Shown: positions 1-14,818, counted from the stretch's first letter. The stretch is 64,000 nt of DNA from Hybos culiciformis (GCA_964007475.1 OZ023274.1:54269678-54333677); one strand, 5' to 3'. Translations and numbers: made by a program. The notes: generated by a model not told the origin, from the letters alone.

Positions 1-3000
1 ATAAAATTTGTAAAGATTAGGAATTAGGTATGTATAATAATGATGATTCTGGCTAGAATGATTATAATATTGAAAATAAAATAAAAAAATATTAAAACCA
101 TATTTTCTTTAAAAATGATATCAAAAATTTATTTATTTATAATAATTTAATTAAAATTTTAAAATATATCGTGTATATAATAAATTTGTGTATATGATTG
201 AGATTAGTGATTTTAATTATAAATTAATTTCCATAACAATTTTTGGATTAATTAAGGAATTATAATGCGAACGAATTAACATTACAACAAAGAAAATTGG
301 AATTTTATTATCATTATTTGTATTGGTATTATTATGATTAAAGAACGTAATTAAACCACTCTATTATTTCGGTAAAAGATAGGTTTAAGAATCTCAGAAT
401 GAAGATAGTCGGAGCTTCTTTGAGATGGTGCTTATAGAAAATTAACACCTTCCGAGCTCATACTCTGAATCCCAATTCAAACATTTATTTACTTACCGCC
501 CATGGTCACCTTTAACAACTTTTTTATCGCAGGTTTAGGCATATAAACCTATTAAAATATCCTTATTCTTATGTTATATCATAAATTAAAAACCTTTTTC
601 ACCAGTTTATCGTTCCTAAAACATTTATTTTAATTTTTGGTGCTTTAATGCAAAAAAAAAAAAAATTATAAAAATATTTACCTAATAAAGTATTAATTTC
701 TAGCATTTAATCTGTCTTCTCAATAATGATACTGATAAACAATAATATTTATTTTTCTATTGTTGAAAGCTTATAAAATAAACTTTTGTCATAGTATTTA
801 ACCAAAAAAACAAAACAAATTTCTTCACCCTTCCAAAGATAACAACTAAGAAATATATTCTTTTATTTTATAATTTAAAATTATTACGCCAAATTCAGTA
901 AAAAAGGATAATAAAAAAAACTTTCTAAAAATTATGATTGAAAGAAATTAAGATAGCATATTATAGTCGTAGTAGAGAATTCATAAAACACAATTTTTTT
1001 TTTTGAAATCTATATTTAGTAGGGTAAAATTTTATGTTATTATTTTCTTCATTTTTTGCATAACACGGCAACAGGATATTTTGGCGACAAGAAGTCGGCA
1101 CATTTTCGATAAAATGAAATTTTATTTTGTTTATTTTTATTATATTATTTTTTCCTATAAAAAAAATTTTCTTTGTTTTTATCTATAAAATAGAATTTTC
1201 TATTCTAGAATTTTCTCTTATTTTTTTTTTTTCTAGATTTTATTATTAAAACATTATTATTATAAATTTTTTTTTCTTTTTTTTATTATAGTACACTGGT
1301 AGTTGCAGGAAATGCCGGAATCTTTTTTACCTAAAACATGAAATTCATATATAATTCATTAAAATATAATAATTCATATATAAATTCATTAAAAAAAAAT
1401 TCAAATATTTAAATTTAAAGCAGTAGTATACATACATATATAAATAAATATCTTGTATGTCTGTATAAACAATTTTTATGATTTAATAAAATGCTTGTTC
1501 CACCATAATAAGCTAGCATTTCGAAAAATTGTAATCTGGGAATTCAGTGGTCCTGCATTAATCTAATATCCTGATAATAGGACTTAGTACGGTGTTGAGA
1601 CAAATGAATTTTTCAAAATACCTCTGAATGAATAAAGTATCTTCAAAAAGCAATTCCAACTTTTCATAATTAAAAAAAAGAAATTTATCTAGGATATAGG
1701 ATTTACAAAGTTGAAGTAATTTTCCAATGCGTTTAATTTTTATTCGATAAATTCTCAATTCGATATTTCTTTTAGTGAACATTATTCCTCAACATTTAAT
1801 AGTTAACTATTTATTGTAAAAAATTTTTTAAGCTTTACGCAAAAATGAGTCATATTTTTATTTTTTTTTTTTCGAGCCTGAAAAAACTACCTATTTTTGA
1901 TAATAAAAGTTTTCCATGTATATTTAACATAAAAATGAAGAGCCCCCTTTTTGTTATGAATATATTTTTTTTTAGTTTAACCAACCCCTTTCCTTTTTTA
2001 ATGAAAAAAAAAGAAACAGTCTATAATTGATATTAATTCAAACATTGATTTACCCACCCCTTATATCAAATAATATACAAAAAAAAAGTGAGAGAACTAT
2101 TGGGTTGTGGAAAAAGCTCCCCTTTTTTGCAATGTATTCAATATGCAATATTTTAAATATTTTATAACAATAAACACCCTTTTATTTTCAAAATTATATA
2201 GACGAACATAATATTTAAAAAATATTATTTTATTTCCTATAAAAATTAAAATATAAAATAAAAAATTAGCTTAATCTATGCAAAACGTAAAAAAAAAAAA
2301 ATTAAATTTGGCGCCATCTGTTTAAATCAAATTGTTTTTTTTTTTTTTCATTATTTGACGACTTGACTATTTAATGTGTCAGCAATTAAGATTTAAAGAT
2401 TAACTTTTAAATTGAGCTTTTTTTTTAGATAAATGAAAAAGTAATTATCTGTTTTATAAGTCCGAGCATAAGCCTTAAATAGTTATCAATTCATTTAAAT
2501 AAACATTATAAACTATGTTTATATATGAAACTTTTCATCTATACAATCGGAACCGAGCTGAATTTTTGTGAATCGTCCGTGTTGGCTTGGTCTGGAAGCA
2601 ACCATATATTTTAGGCACACCTAATTCTTTCTTCCATTAAATTTCTATTTTTCTAATTTACGTTTAATTTAAAAAAAATGTTGATCAATAGGTAAAATTA
2701 TATTGAGCTTGATTTAAGCTATATAAAAAAAATAAAATAAAATAAAATAAATGATAATTTCTACAAAAAAATAAAATTAGATAAGAAATCTTGTTTGTCA
2801 ACATAACCAAAAGATAATAAAATATTGTCACATAATTGCAACATTTGAGAGCAAAGGGTTATGCAATTATTATTAGATAATCAAGAACTGTTTTCTTCTT
2901 TATTATTATTATTTTTTTTTTAAACAAGTAATAAAATGACTTCTACTTCATGAATTTTATTATTATTATTTTCTTTCAAGTTTCAAAATATTTTTTTCTT

Positions 3001-3556
3001 CAAGTTCATTTAACTTAACTTTTATAAAAGAAAATATAAAAGCTAAAAGAAGAAAATTTTATTATTATTTTTTTTTTTTTATTACATTTATATAGAATAA
3101 AAATTATTATTATTTTTTGTGTGTGTTTTTTTTTTGCCACTAGAAGAAGTAATAGAAATCTGAGCTTAACTAACAAAAAATTAAAAAAAAAAAAACTGTA
3201 TTAAGTGAAACACGAAAATATTGAAATCGTGTATCTGGGCTATGCGTGACGGTTCGTTAAATGTTTGCGTTTTTCTTTTTCATATGTTTTTTTAAATTTT
3301 ATTTTTTTTGTTTTATTTTTCAAGTTTATTATTATATATGTATTTTATTGAAAAGTAGGTAGTACTAGTAGGTATAAATAAAAATAAAAAAGATGAATTA
3401 AAAAAAAAATAATAAAAGAAAAATTCATCATAACACCTTTAAAAATATAATTTTCAACAACACTTAAAATTTCATTGTTTTAAAAATTATTTATTTTTTT
3501 TTAACACTTTTTGAGATATTTGAATATCTTCTGGTTGTATTGTTCTTCTTTATGTT
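1..3556. other. AT-rich non-coding DNA
   Basis: No ORF here resembles a protein. The stretch is dominated by poly-A/T tracts and TAAA or TTATTA microsatellites (for example 2730-2752 and 2895-3130). It lies upstream of the first recognisable fax exon at 7168, so it is either fax intron or intergenic DNA. I looked for the missing fax N-terminal exon and did not find it. Confidence 0.6.
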
Positions 3557-3793
3557 GAAAGCATTGGATATAGAATTCTGGATAATGAGTATCGCTGCCA
3601 TACTGAAAACATAAATTTTTAAGAAAAAAAATAAAACAAAGATTGAGAAAGGAAAAATGCAATCAGTTTTGAAGCACTGCCGTAAAATGTATGCAAAAGC
3701 TGTTGCTTGCAGATTCCTTTCTCAATAAAAATTGTGATGTACTCTGTCTGCAACAACCTGGGTACTGAATATCCAGATTTCTATATCCAATGG
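3557..3793. repeat. Short TIR element (MITE-like)
   Basis: GCATTGGATATAGAATTCTG at the left is mirrored at the right by the reverse complement of CCATTGGATATAGAAATCTG, about 24 bp with two or three mismatches. The inside (237 bp overall) has no ORF. No clear target-site duplication could be fixed, so the family is unassigned. Confidence 0.5.
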
Positions 3794-4211
3794 TTAAAAA
3801 AAGTCAAAACAAAAAAAACCATTATAAGGGGAATAAAAGTTAATAAATTGAGAATAGAATTATGAGAAACAAAAATTATTGTTTTCAATATAATTATAGG
3901 ATCGTATCAGAGTTAGTTACTTAACAAAACATCTGTCAGCGGCATATTCTAATGCGACTTATTATTTTAATTGCGCTAAATTTTATTTTGGGAATACCAT
4001 TCTAGGTGAATGACGAAATTTTCTTCTAGAAATTACTTGAATCTGAAATTTTTCAGTCAATTAGCCAATGTCAAAAAAAAAAAAATTTCGATGCAATAGC
4101 CTTACATTTGATGTGTATACGACGAATGAGGCAAGAAAGGGAATGTACGAAAAAGTATAATTTTCGGAGTTTTTACAAATGTTGCACAGAGTAATAAATA
4201 ATCAACTAGAT

Positions 4212-4632
4212 CAAGGGTCGGCAACATACGGCCCGCGGGCCAGATACGGCCCATTCGGTGTTCTTTTTTGGCCCTCCCAAGATTTTTATTGCCGCCTTGT
4301 TATTCGGCCTGATTTATTCTTCTAGGCCTTTTTATAATTTTTTAACTTTTTTACAGCAAAAAAAATTAAAACTATCAAAAATTCCATTCAGAACCTAATA
4401 TTTATATAATTCAGCTTTTAAAAAAATTCTATTACGACAACTTTTTGCATTGTTCAATAAATGTTGCATTAAAAATATTGTTTTCTGCTTAATATTGATC
4501 GCCAAATTTTCTGAAGGGCTGCTATTGTTGTAGCATTACGAATTGTAAATTAAGTAAATGAAAGAATTAATCCCACAAAAAAATTGAAAAAACTGCATCT
4601 GGCCCAGTTGATGAAAGTCTTGCCGACGCTTG
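4212..4632. mobile_element. hAT-type MITE with 8-bp TSD
   Basis: A 421-bp non-coding element starts CAAGGGTCGGCAACATACGG and ends with the imperfect inverse TTGCCGACGCTTG. It is flanked by the perfect 8-bp direct repeat AACTAGAT at 4204-4211 and 4633-4640. The internal GGCCCGCGGGCC stretch next to a GTCGGCAA terminus is known from non-autonomous hAT elements of many animals, and 8-bp duplications are characteristic of hAT. It is a local GC-rich island in the AT-rich surroundings. Confidence 0.85.
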
Positions 4633-4640
4633 AACTAGAT

Positions 4641-7167
4641 TATACAATCCGTCAAATTTCACAAAATATTTTGTATAAATTAACAGTCCCTGAAGTTTGA
4701 AATATAGTATTAAAGTGCTTTTTATCTGTCATCTAATATTGAAAATTTACATAATTTTTTTTTTATTTCATTTCTTAGAAGTATTCAAGTTCTTAAGTTA
4801 TCAAGTCAAATGTGTATTAGTCAATCTGTTATGTAACCTTGATAAAACAATTAATTTTTTTTGATTAAAATGAAAATATTGTTTTTTATTATATTTGCGA
4901 CTGTGTATGAACATCCTCAAGTTTTATAAAAATTATAATATGTATACGGACTACTACTGAATTTTACTACGTAGTAATAGAATAAGTATATTAAAAATTT
5001 ATTACATTATTGAAATTTGATTCTAGTTTTTTTTTTTATAATTATTTAATTTAATATCTTAAACAATTCTGAATCATACTTCCGATTATATCATTACATT
5101 AATATAAAATGATTCATATAGTTATACTTACTTAATATTATATTGTTAACAACACAGCGACGACGCGAAATTTATTAATCTTATTATTTTTCTATATTTA
5201 TTTAATAATGCCCACAAAACTAAAATTTATGTAAAATGTCTTAAATGTCATTTTTTAGCACTTTCAACATAAAACAAATTTATTTTTAATTGCCTGACAA
5301 CAAGAATTGGTTTTTTTGCATTTATAAAACAGCAGCCAGGCGAAAAGCTAGTCACTAAACAACGATGTGCAACAGAAAATAATAACACATATATACCACA
5401 AAATATAATGATTTTAATTCAAAAAAAAAAAATTATTAAAATGCGTGAAAATTTTTAGAAAAACTAAATATAAAAAGTTAATAAGATCTTCTAAAACAAA
5501 AAAAAAAAACAAATTTATTACTATCAATTAAAAATTAAAACATGATAGATTTATTATACCCATGTAATTTTATAACTTTGTTTCTGTTTTTTTTTTTGTA
5601 ATACATTATTTTCTATAATGCAGAAGAAAATTTTTATCTTATTTACATTAATTTTGTTTTATACATATGTACATAATATACATCTTTTATTAATTTATAC
5701 AGCTATTTTGATTAATGTTTACTAAAAAGATAATAATTAAAGGAAAAGCAGAGATTTTGTTTTAAAAAAAAATAAGAAAAAACTACTCACTTTTCCATAT
5801 AAAGTCATTATTAAATTTTGTAAAACAATCAAATTCAGAAACTCTAGAAAATTTATATCATATTTAAAAGAAAAAGTGTAAATTAATTGTCAATTTGTTT
5901 CCCGCCAATTAACATTCGGAATAATTTCCTTTGATTACTGACTTTTACATTTTCTTTATCGCAGTACCTAATATCACAATTAAATGTTTACTTCATTTGG
6001 TCAAAGGAAATATAGTACAAATTTTTTACTAATTAATGATTAAACATTCATATAATATTTCCGGTAGTAGAATATTAAATGAAATTATATATTTCCCTTT
6101 GGCAAAATACAATTTTTTTTTTGTAAATTAAAATAAAGATATGATAATATAAACATTCATTTTACAGTGAATTCAAGGTAAAATTCTATAACTATATCTC
6201 TGAAAAAATTTCTTTTGACGTATAATTATAATATCTCTCTAAAAAAATGTCTTTCGAAAGACATTTTTTTGGGAAAAATAGTTATAGAATTTGGCCCCAG
6301 TATTTTACCCTTAAAATGTTAACTATTTTTATTTAATTACTATGATTAGCAAAAATCAACCATTATCACTAATTATCTGCTTTTGTTTATTTAAGTATTA
6401 TTCTTCTAACAAAAACCTCCACCCTGCAAAAAATGAAAGGTAGACTTTTTTTACTTGTTTTTTGTGTTTTTTTTTTATAGAAAATATAGAATTTTTAAGC
6501 ATGAGAATTTTAATCATAATTAAAAAATCTATTGAATGTTTAATGAAATTCACATGAAAATTAATATATTGTTACAGGTATAGAAAAATTTAAAAAAAAA
6601 GTAAAGAAAATTCTTTGATTAATCAGAACACAATAAAAATGTATTATACTTAATGTTAATTAATTAATTAAGATATTTTTATTTACATAAACATGATAAG
6701 TTTCTATTTGCATACAACTAAGTAAAAAAGATAAGAATTTATTATTGTAAAAAATATTTCAAAATTTATTATTCTTGGTAAAATAGAAAATTGATAATTT
6801 TCCAATTTTTTATTCATTTCATAAATTTTAACTTGAGTCAAAAAATAAACTTAATTTGTGCCTCATTCTTAATCGTTATCTGCTATTTTAATGATATTTA
6901 GCAGTTATTAATATTAACTTTGCAATTGAAATTAATTACGCCAATTTCCTAAAAAATAGTATATTCTATTTTTATCTATTTTTCTTCAAACTATGATCAC
7001 TTGGAATCGTCGATTACTGACATTTTGAAAAATTTTATCATCATCACACTTAATATGCTAATCAAGGCAAATCTATCGATCGGCCTTGATTGTAATTTAT
7101 TATCAAAATTTTTCAATCCTTTTTTTCAAACTTTACTAAGTACGTATATATTTTTTCTTAATTTCAG
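4641..7167. other. AT-rich non-coding DNA upstream of fax exon
   Basis: No gene recognised. It contains a perfect 30-bp palindrome at 6241-6270 and many poly-A/T tracts. The 3' end (about 7140-7167) is the pyrimidine-rich acceptor region preceding the fax exon at 7168, so at least this end is intronic. Confidence 0.6.
6185..6300. repeat. Hairpin-forming inverted repeat
   Basis: AAATTCTATAACTAT near the left is mirrored by ATAGTTATAGAATTT at the right, and the centre holds a perfect 30-bp palindrome at 6241-6270 built on ATGTCTTTCGAAAGACAT. There is no ORF. It may be the core of a small foldback MITE, but no target-site duplication is visible. Confidence 0.45.
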
Positions 7168-10100
7168 AATGTTGATCATAAAATGCGTTTCCGTTCCAAA
7201 AAAGGGCAACTTCCATTTATTGAATTAAATGGCGAAGAAATCGCTGATTCAGCTATAATAATTAAACAATTATCTGAATTAAATGAAGAAAATGATTTGG
7301 ATAGACATTTAACTCAAGAACAAAAAAATATTTCATATGCTATGATTTCAGTATTGGAAAATCATTTAATTTGGATTTTGTTTTGGTGGCGCGCAAAGTA
7401 TCCTGATTTTGTTTTAAAAGGATATAAAGTTAATTTACAACATGCATTGGGCTTGCGAGTACCAAATTCAATTTTGAATTTCTTCTTCAAAATTGCATTC
7501 GGAAGAAAGGTTAGTAAACAGTTTTTATATGAGAATATAAAATCTTGTAGGTATTTTCTTTAATATATAAATTCACTTAAAAATAATATTATATAAATTA
7601 GTTAATGACACAGTATAAAAATTTAAAATTGTGATTATTAAGAAATTTATTCGTAAATTTGAAAATAAGAAAATAATATTTTATATTATATTTCTCGGTT
7701 CTGGCCCTAAAATCTACACCCTGACTTATACTTATTTGTTTAGAAAAAATTTTTCTCTAAACAAATTATATTTTGGATGTAGCGTTTTAAACTTAAATCT
7801 AATTGATTTAAATTTAACCTATGTAAATCTACCTATCAATATTTCTAACCTGTTCTATAATGCTTATGAAAGTAGGTCCGGGAAAAAGTTTTGCTAATCG
7901 CAAACAGTACAAATTTTAACAAGTTAAATTATAAGAAAATCAATCATAATGTTTAACACAATTTTCAATTTTTATACTGTGAACATCATTGTGTGTCTTT
8001 ATTTACATAAATTTTTGGTTTAAAATTTGCCTTCACATAAAAGAAAACACTCATTTTGATCTTAATTCGAAATTATAATTTGTTACAAAAATGAATCTTA
8101 AACATCGTCTGAATGAAGAATTTAGATAGAATTTGCAATTAAAATTTCCAATTTTCACATTTAAGTGAAAAATTCTTCAAAAGAAATTAAAAAATGAGTG
8201 TTTTTTTTTTTGGTTCACAACCAACCAAATATTGGTTCAATTAAAAGTCGATGTTCTTCATTTTAAAACACATCATTTTCTCTAGATGAAAATTATTTGA
8301 TTTTTGGTCTGTTAGTAAAAACAATATAATTACAGTTTTCTTAATTTCTTAATAACAGTCAATTTTAACAGATATTATTAAAACAAAAATGATTGTTGTT
8401 ACTGAGACTGAGAAGCGAAATTTCAATGGTTCGAAATCAAAAATAATAGATTTTGTATTTAATGAACAAAAATAAAAAAAAATTTAATCAAATTGCTAAT
8501 TGCTATAATATAAAATTATGCTAAGAAAGTTTTTGTTTAAATGTTTTCGTTCCAAAACAAAAGACTTAAGACACAAACTTATTTTCTCAATAGATCAAAA
8601 ATCAAAATGTTAGGTTCTTATAAGCGCATCATCATAATATTTATTTTCTATTTATATAATTTTGTTCAATCTTTTTTTTTTTTTATAATTTATCAATTTT
8701 TTTTTGTTAATTTTATAAACAAATTTATATTATTATTATACATTTATGTTTATTAAGCTTTTATTTGCTTTATTTTCACCTTAATTGGGATTTGCTCAAA
8801 AGATTAAGCTTATTTTTGCAAACTAATATTATTTAACAACTTAATAAAAATTAATAATATTAAAAATAAAAAAAAAAACAAATGGCTTTTTAACATTGAA
8901 AACTTAGTGAAAACATAAATTCATGCTTTTGAAATAAAAAAAAAAAACAATACAAAATAATATGGAAACAAAAAAATATAACAAAACTAAAATAATTTAA
9001 AAAAAAAATAAGTCAATTTTTGCGGTAATGCTAGCTAGATTTTTCGTATTGAAAACTAAAAAAAAAATGTTTAATTTTTCTATTCTTGTTGATTTATTAC
9101 AAAAACCATATTCACTCAAATAGATAAATAGAATCAAATTTTATGAGATAAGTTTTTTCTATTTATTTACCATCTTATTCAACAACAGTGCGTTAACTAA
9201 TCCAAATGAATACAGTCTCGATCTCTTGGATCTCTTGGGCAGTCTCGATCTCTTGGATATCTTAAAATTTTCTCTTCTCTAATAAATTAACAAATCTTAA
9301 AATTATATATAGGAGTATTTATAATATAATGCTAGAATTTTATTTGTAACGAAATATCAATAATAAAATTCTAAACATCATGATTTTACGATTTATAAAT
9401 AAGATAATTATTATTTGTACGTAAAATAGAAAAGTTTGTCAGGTGGATTTCCTGTCAAGTTAATTTCCTTTGTTTTTTCTTTTATTTTTCTTTTATAAAT
9501 GTTCACGTGCACTGTGGTGTATATTTGTCTTTTGTATACACAAAAATATATAGTATATTACGTACTTTAAAGGTAATTGGCCTTAAAAATAAATAAATTA
9601 CAGAACTAAACTTTAAGTTTGCGAATATTTCTATTTATTTTTACCTGAATTTGTATTATTATTAAATATAAGATTATATTTTTGAATATCAGTGCAGACT
9701 TTAAAGATTTTAAAAATAGAAATTGGAATGTATTATTCAGTTAGAAGAATCGTTTCTTTCAAATAAACAATGTGTATAGTATTTAGAAATTTATCTTTAG
9801 TAACTAAAATTCTAATAAGTAACCTTCATACAAAAAAAACTTTCTATTAAAATACAATTTTTTTCATCCCTGTTCTCTAATCTAATTTCTATGCGAATAG
9901 CTCGTATTTATATTATCAATATCATAAACTTGGCATTTTAATTTTGCCCATCCCTAGCAGGTATTTCTCATTCCTTTGTACTTTTCCCCATTACTTCCAA
10001 GTTCAATTAATAATCATTTTCAATGTTTTCTATTAATTTCAATATTCTATAACAATTTTGTTTTTGTCTTTTGAGTACACCACTGCTTTGTAACCGTTGA

Positions 10101-13100
10101 TGATGTTACAATAAAAAAAGACTACACATATATATTTACTAATGAACAATAAATATTAAAATACTTCCCTGCTGTTTTTTTAACTATTCGTTTTTTTTTT
10201 TATGTTTTACCCGTCTATTGCAAAATAAATTTTGATGTTTTGGTTTTTTTTTTCCATAAAAATATCAATTTTAAAATATATTGAACTTAAAAAAAGAACA
10301 TTAATCATTTTAATGATATTAAAGATAGCATAGTTATTTCGTCTATTAGTAGACATTATGTATAATGTTTGTTTAGTACTATAATATCTGTGGTTTGAAA
10401 CAAAAGAGGAAAATCTATACAGAAATACAGAAAAATTATTGTCTTTGAAGTTTTTGAAACATTATTAAATAAAAATTGTACACAAAAAAAATCAAAATCA
10501 AGTAGGTACTACCAACATAAAACATTTGAAGTTTTCTTTTAAGGTGAGCCATAAAATAATTCTGCTGAAAAAAATATGCATAGATTGTACATAAATAAAC
10601 TTTACCTAAACAAAATGTAATTGAATTGTATTTCAAATTTCAAGAAATTTTCAACACAAAAAAAAGACTTTAATATTTTATTTAAAATTTTAAACAAAAT
10701 TTCGATTTAATTCAAAATGTGACTCAAATAAATTATGTCCTGGTTGCAATATACAAAAACCTTCTAGTTTTGACGTCTATATATTATAATTCATGTCAAA
10801 CAAAATAATTTTTGCAATTTTAAATTTAGTCTCTGCAGTCTAGAAGGTTTTTTTTTTTGTATTTTTTGTTTCCAAATGCGTTCAACTCAAAAAAAAAAAC
10901 ACATAAATTTTCTAATTTCCTATTTATGCAATTTTAATTTTTTTTTTAATCGAAAAAATATGAGTTTCAAAAGAAAATTTTTTATCCTTGTTTTTATTTT
11001 TTTATCAAATGTTAAACATGTGTACCAAATAAATCATTTAAAAAATGAGACTTGCTAAATTTCAAAAACAAAATTAAATGCATTTCTATAAAAAGATGGT
11101 ACCTTCTATGAATTATATTTTGTTAGATAAATTTTATAATCACAACTTATTTAACCTAAACTTGTTGTCTCAAATATTTAAAATTAATTGAATCATAAGA
11201 TACTTTAAAATCCTTTCATTCCAAGCTTCAAAGTAAGAAACACTCAACCGGGTAAGGATTTAATTTTTAATAATTTTTTTAAATTTTTAAATGGCTTCGA
11301 TGAAAATTAGTGTGTGTTGATTCCAGGGATTGAAAAAATAAGTTAAACACCATTATTTCCAGAAATTATTTAAAAAAATTACCGCAAATAAAATTGATTT
11401 ATTTTTATTGTAAATATTTTATTAAATATTTTTTATGTTGTTTTCTTTTTGATTTTGCACTTCAAAAATGATCGTAGAATGATATTTACGACCGAATTTT
11501 TAAAGCAAATATAAAAGTACTATTAGATAAAAGTAAAATTGAACTTCAACCATCAAGTGTATTTTAAAATCAAACTTTTTTATTCGAAGAAATAAGAAAA
11601 AAATATAAATATTCACAAATTTTTCTCAAATTTAACTGAACTATAAGAGTAAGAGACGAATCGATAATCCAATTTGTTAAATTTTACCTTTATTTTAATA
11701 TAATTTCGTCAAAATCTGATCTAAATTCAGAATTCCTTTCAAATTCGTTAAAAAATTTATTATTTAATTTTATAACTTAACCGGAAAGATAAGAACTACA
11801 AATAAAACACAAATTATTATTAAATCTGAAATAATTTTGCACGCTCTTTCGAAGTACGGCCAAACTCTGTTGATATCACTATTTCAATTATGTATTAAAG
11901 TCACCGTCATTTTATCAAGCTGATAGTATAATTTTTAAGTTGCACTATCAGCTTAATATTAGATTAAAGTTATTCATCTATGAAATGATAAAAATTAGAA
12001 GATAATTCCATTTCACCACAAAATATAATATTAAAAACCAATAATTCTAAATATAAAGAAGTTTGATTTTAGGAAATTAAAATTTTTTTAATTATATTGG
12101 TTCGCCATGTACTAAAATGACTTACATATACGTAACACCAAAACAAAAATGAATTTGCACAAATATAAAATAAAATGAGTGATTATTGCAGCCTACTTTA
12201 CTAACTTATAATAGCTAACCAATTTGGTAAAATAATTTAATCAAATAAATTATTATTAAAAAAAAATTATATCCAACTAATTTATTTCATTAATAATTTA
12301 ATTTATTTTATATGATTATATTGATTTATATATACTTTTTTTTTTCTTTTTTTTTATGTATCTTTTTTATACATAACTCATTGTAATATGCATTTAAATA
12401 TCCCCATATAAATACAAAAATTAAAAAAAAAAAAATTGAACAAAATTCGTCCCTGAAATATTTGATTGAAAAATAAATCAAAAAAATTGGTTCAAAAAAC
12501 CAAAAAAAAACTCCAAAACCCTTCAAAAACCAATATTTTATGTACACAAAATTCGTGATGTTCCGTTTTGAGAATGGTTCAGTGGTTCCAGGGTTCAAAA
12601 AAATTGAAAGCTCATGGTATTGGTGTTCACAGTGCTGAAGAAATTGAAGAATTTGGTAAACATGATTTAAAAGTATTAGGAGATATGTTGGCCGATAAAC
12701 CATTCTTCTTTGGTGATGAACCAACAACATTGGATTGTGTTGCATTCGCCGTCCTATCGCAATTGCATTATCTATCAAAAGATGTCACTTATCCATTACG
12801 TGATTTTATGACCGAAAAATGCCCAAATTTAATCGGTCATGTATCAAGAATGAAGGAAAGATGTTTCCCCGATTGGGATGAAATTTGCACTAAATTGGAT
12901 TTGAATGCTCATCTACCAAAACCAGAGTAAGTTGAAATTTCTTCTTTTTTTTTTTTCATTAAAATATATTTAATAGTTTTTAGATCATATAAGTCCTAAG
13001 TATTTTAATTTAGTTAACTACAATGTTTTTTTCCAATAAAGGACTATGTCAGAAAAATATACCTTCTCTCAAATTCTTAGAAACTTAGTTTCAGGAATTT

Positions 13101-13928
13101 TGCAACCAAATTTTTGGCTAAAGTTCCTTCATTCATATTTCCAATTCAATCATTTATTTTTTTTTTTTTGGATTATTTGAATTTGAAATATGTTGTATTT
13201 GGCTCGGTACTACTCTTATGAAGTAAATAGTATGTACATTGAGATGAAACTGATATTATGCCCATGCAAGTTAACAATAATTTTAATATTATTTATATTC
13301 AATGCAATTTATTTAAAAAAAAAAAATCATAATTTCCTTCTTTTATTTTCAGGCCTGAAGCTAAAGAAGGAAAAGAAGGTGAAGGTGAAAAAACAGCGGA
13401 ACAAGATCATAATGAAACAGAAAAAATTGAACAAGAATTAGAAAAAGATAAGGTTAGTATGTGTATAATTTTCAAAAGTATATTAATTTAAGTATCATTT
13501 AGAAATGAAAGAAATTATACAAAATCAATATGCAGAATTAGATTTTTAGTTTTTCTATTTTCAAAGAATAGTCGTTTTATATATAATAAAATTCGCGCTA
13601 TTCTTAGATATGCAAAATAACAAACTTTTTATTTATTGTCGGAATTGGTGAAATCATACAAATCCTAATAAAACCACAGAAGAACAATGTTAAATTCTTA
13701 ACTATTTTAAGGGCCCTCAGTGCAAAGTTTAAAAATATCTTTCTGTTTTCTGTTTTTACAGTTTTTCTTGTTTTATTTTACAGAATATATTATTTAATAA
13801 TTCAATTCAAATATCAATTTAATGAATTTTTCACTAATATTCTACTTCTTTTTTTATTACTTTAATTTTAGTCTGACGAAAAGGAGAAGACGGAAGAGAA
13901 TAAGGAAAAAGAAGAGGCTAAAGCATAA
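7168..13928 (+). CDS. fax: Failed axon connections (fax) homologue, 3' part (four exons)
   Basis: GST/metaxin-like Fax protein, needed in Drosophila for axon growth (Abl-interacting). Exons: 7168-7509, 12592-12926, 13353-13452, 13872-13928; GT-AG boundaries and phases 0, 2 and 0 join into 277 residues ending in TAA. Exon one holds the end of the thioredoxin-like half (SKKGQLPFIELNGEEIADSA) and the start of the helical half (NHLIWILFWWRAKYPD). Exon two continues the GST-C-like fold (PFFFGDEPTTLDCVAFAVLS, FPDWDEICTKLDLNAH). The last two exons encode a Lys/Glu-rich acidic tail. The similarity to insect Fax is near collinear. The N-terminal exon with the start codon is not in the window or was not recognised. 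The first listed intron is about 5.1 kb. The gene has no visible disruption and is probably functional. Confidence 0.93.
7510..12591 (+). other. fax intron (5.1 kb), no second gene seen
   Basis: The intron begins GTTAGT and ends TTCCAG. Its content is AT-rich with poly-A/T runs, short hairpins (7735-7775, where TTTGTTTAGA faces TCTAAACAAA; 10758-10854, where AACCTTCTAG faces CTAGAAGGTT; 11916-11954, around AAGCTGATAGT) and a short tandem duplication of CAGTCTCGATCTCTTGGAT at 9212-9259. No ORF with protein-like composition was found. Confidence 0.75.
9212..9259. repeat. Short tandem duplication in fax intron
   Basis: CAGTCTCGATCTCTTGGAT occurs twice about 28 bp apart, with an extra partial ATCTCTTGG between. 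No function can be inferred. Confidence 0.6.
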
Positions 13929-14818
13929 GCATGAGCATCGAGCATACATTATTAAAATAACATCAACAAATACAATCCAACAACAACATTCAAAAATAAA
14001 TATTTAAAAAATAAAAACAAACAAACAAAGAATTCACCCACACCGTAAATAAAAAAAATCTAAATCTAAATGAGAAATTAAGAATCGTTTCAAAAACACA
14101 GTTAAAATAAAATCAAAAAAAAAACACATTCATTTTTTTATTAAATTAAAGAAAACTTAAAAATCTAAATTAAAAAAAAAAAAAAAAAAAAATTAAATAA
14201 ATAAAAAAAAATACAAAAATTTTTTTTTTATATTTATATATGAAAATTTAAATATAGAAATAATTTTAATTAAAGAAAATTAAAAAAAAACCATTTACAC
14301 AATACAACATTTAAAAAGGTTTGAGTTATTTATTTTCTTCAAAAATAAAATAAATAAATAAATAAATAAATTTTCCCAAAACATCAAACTAATAGCAACA
14401 CTTATAATTTTTTTTTTTCTCAGTTATTAGAGTTGCAATCAATTTTGTAATGCGAGGGAAATTTTTTTTATATATATATTATATATGTTAAAAGAAATAA
14501 TTAACTCTAATCCTTGTCATTAAAATCCATTGAAAATGTCCTCACCTTTTTTTATATTTATATTTAAATATAAAATAAAAAAAAATTAAATAAAAGTTAA
14601 AATTAAATTAAAAACAACATTAAAAAAAAAAATCTTTTTAAAAAATTTATATAAATGTAATGTATTAAGAAGGAGGGAGAGCGAGAATATTTAATAAAAA
14701 AAAAAAGTATAAAAAAAATTAAAGCAAAAAATAGAAATAACTTATAATTATAAGATTTAAAAACAAAAAAAAAAAAAAAAAACTAAGAAAATGTGTGCAA
14801 ATATTAAATTTAAAACAC

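Noticed and set aside
7631..7897. 88-aa ORF in the fax intron
   Set aside because: Repetitive Leu/Asn/Tyr composition from AT-rich DNA and a hairpin; no homology recognised.
12326..12778. 150-aa minus-strand ORF
   Set aside because: Lies antisense to the conserved fax exon 12592-12926 and ends in poly-Lys from an A/T tract; no domain.
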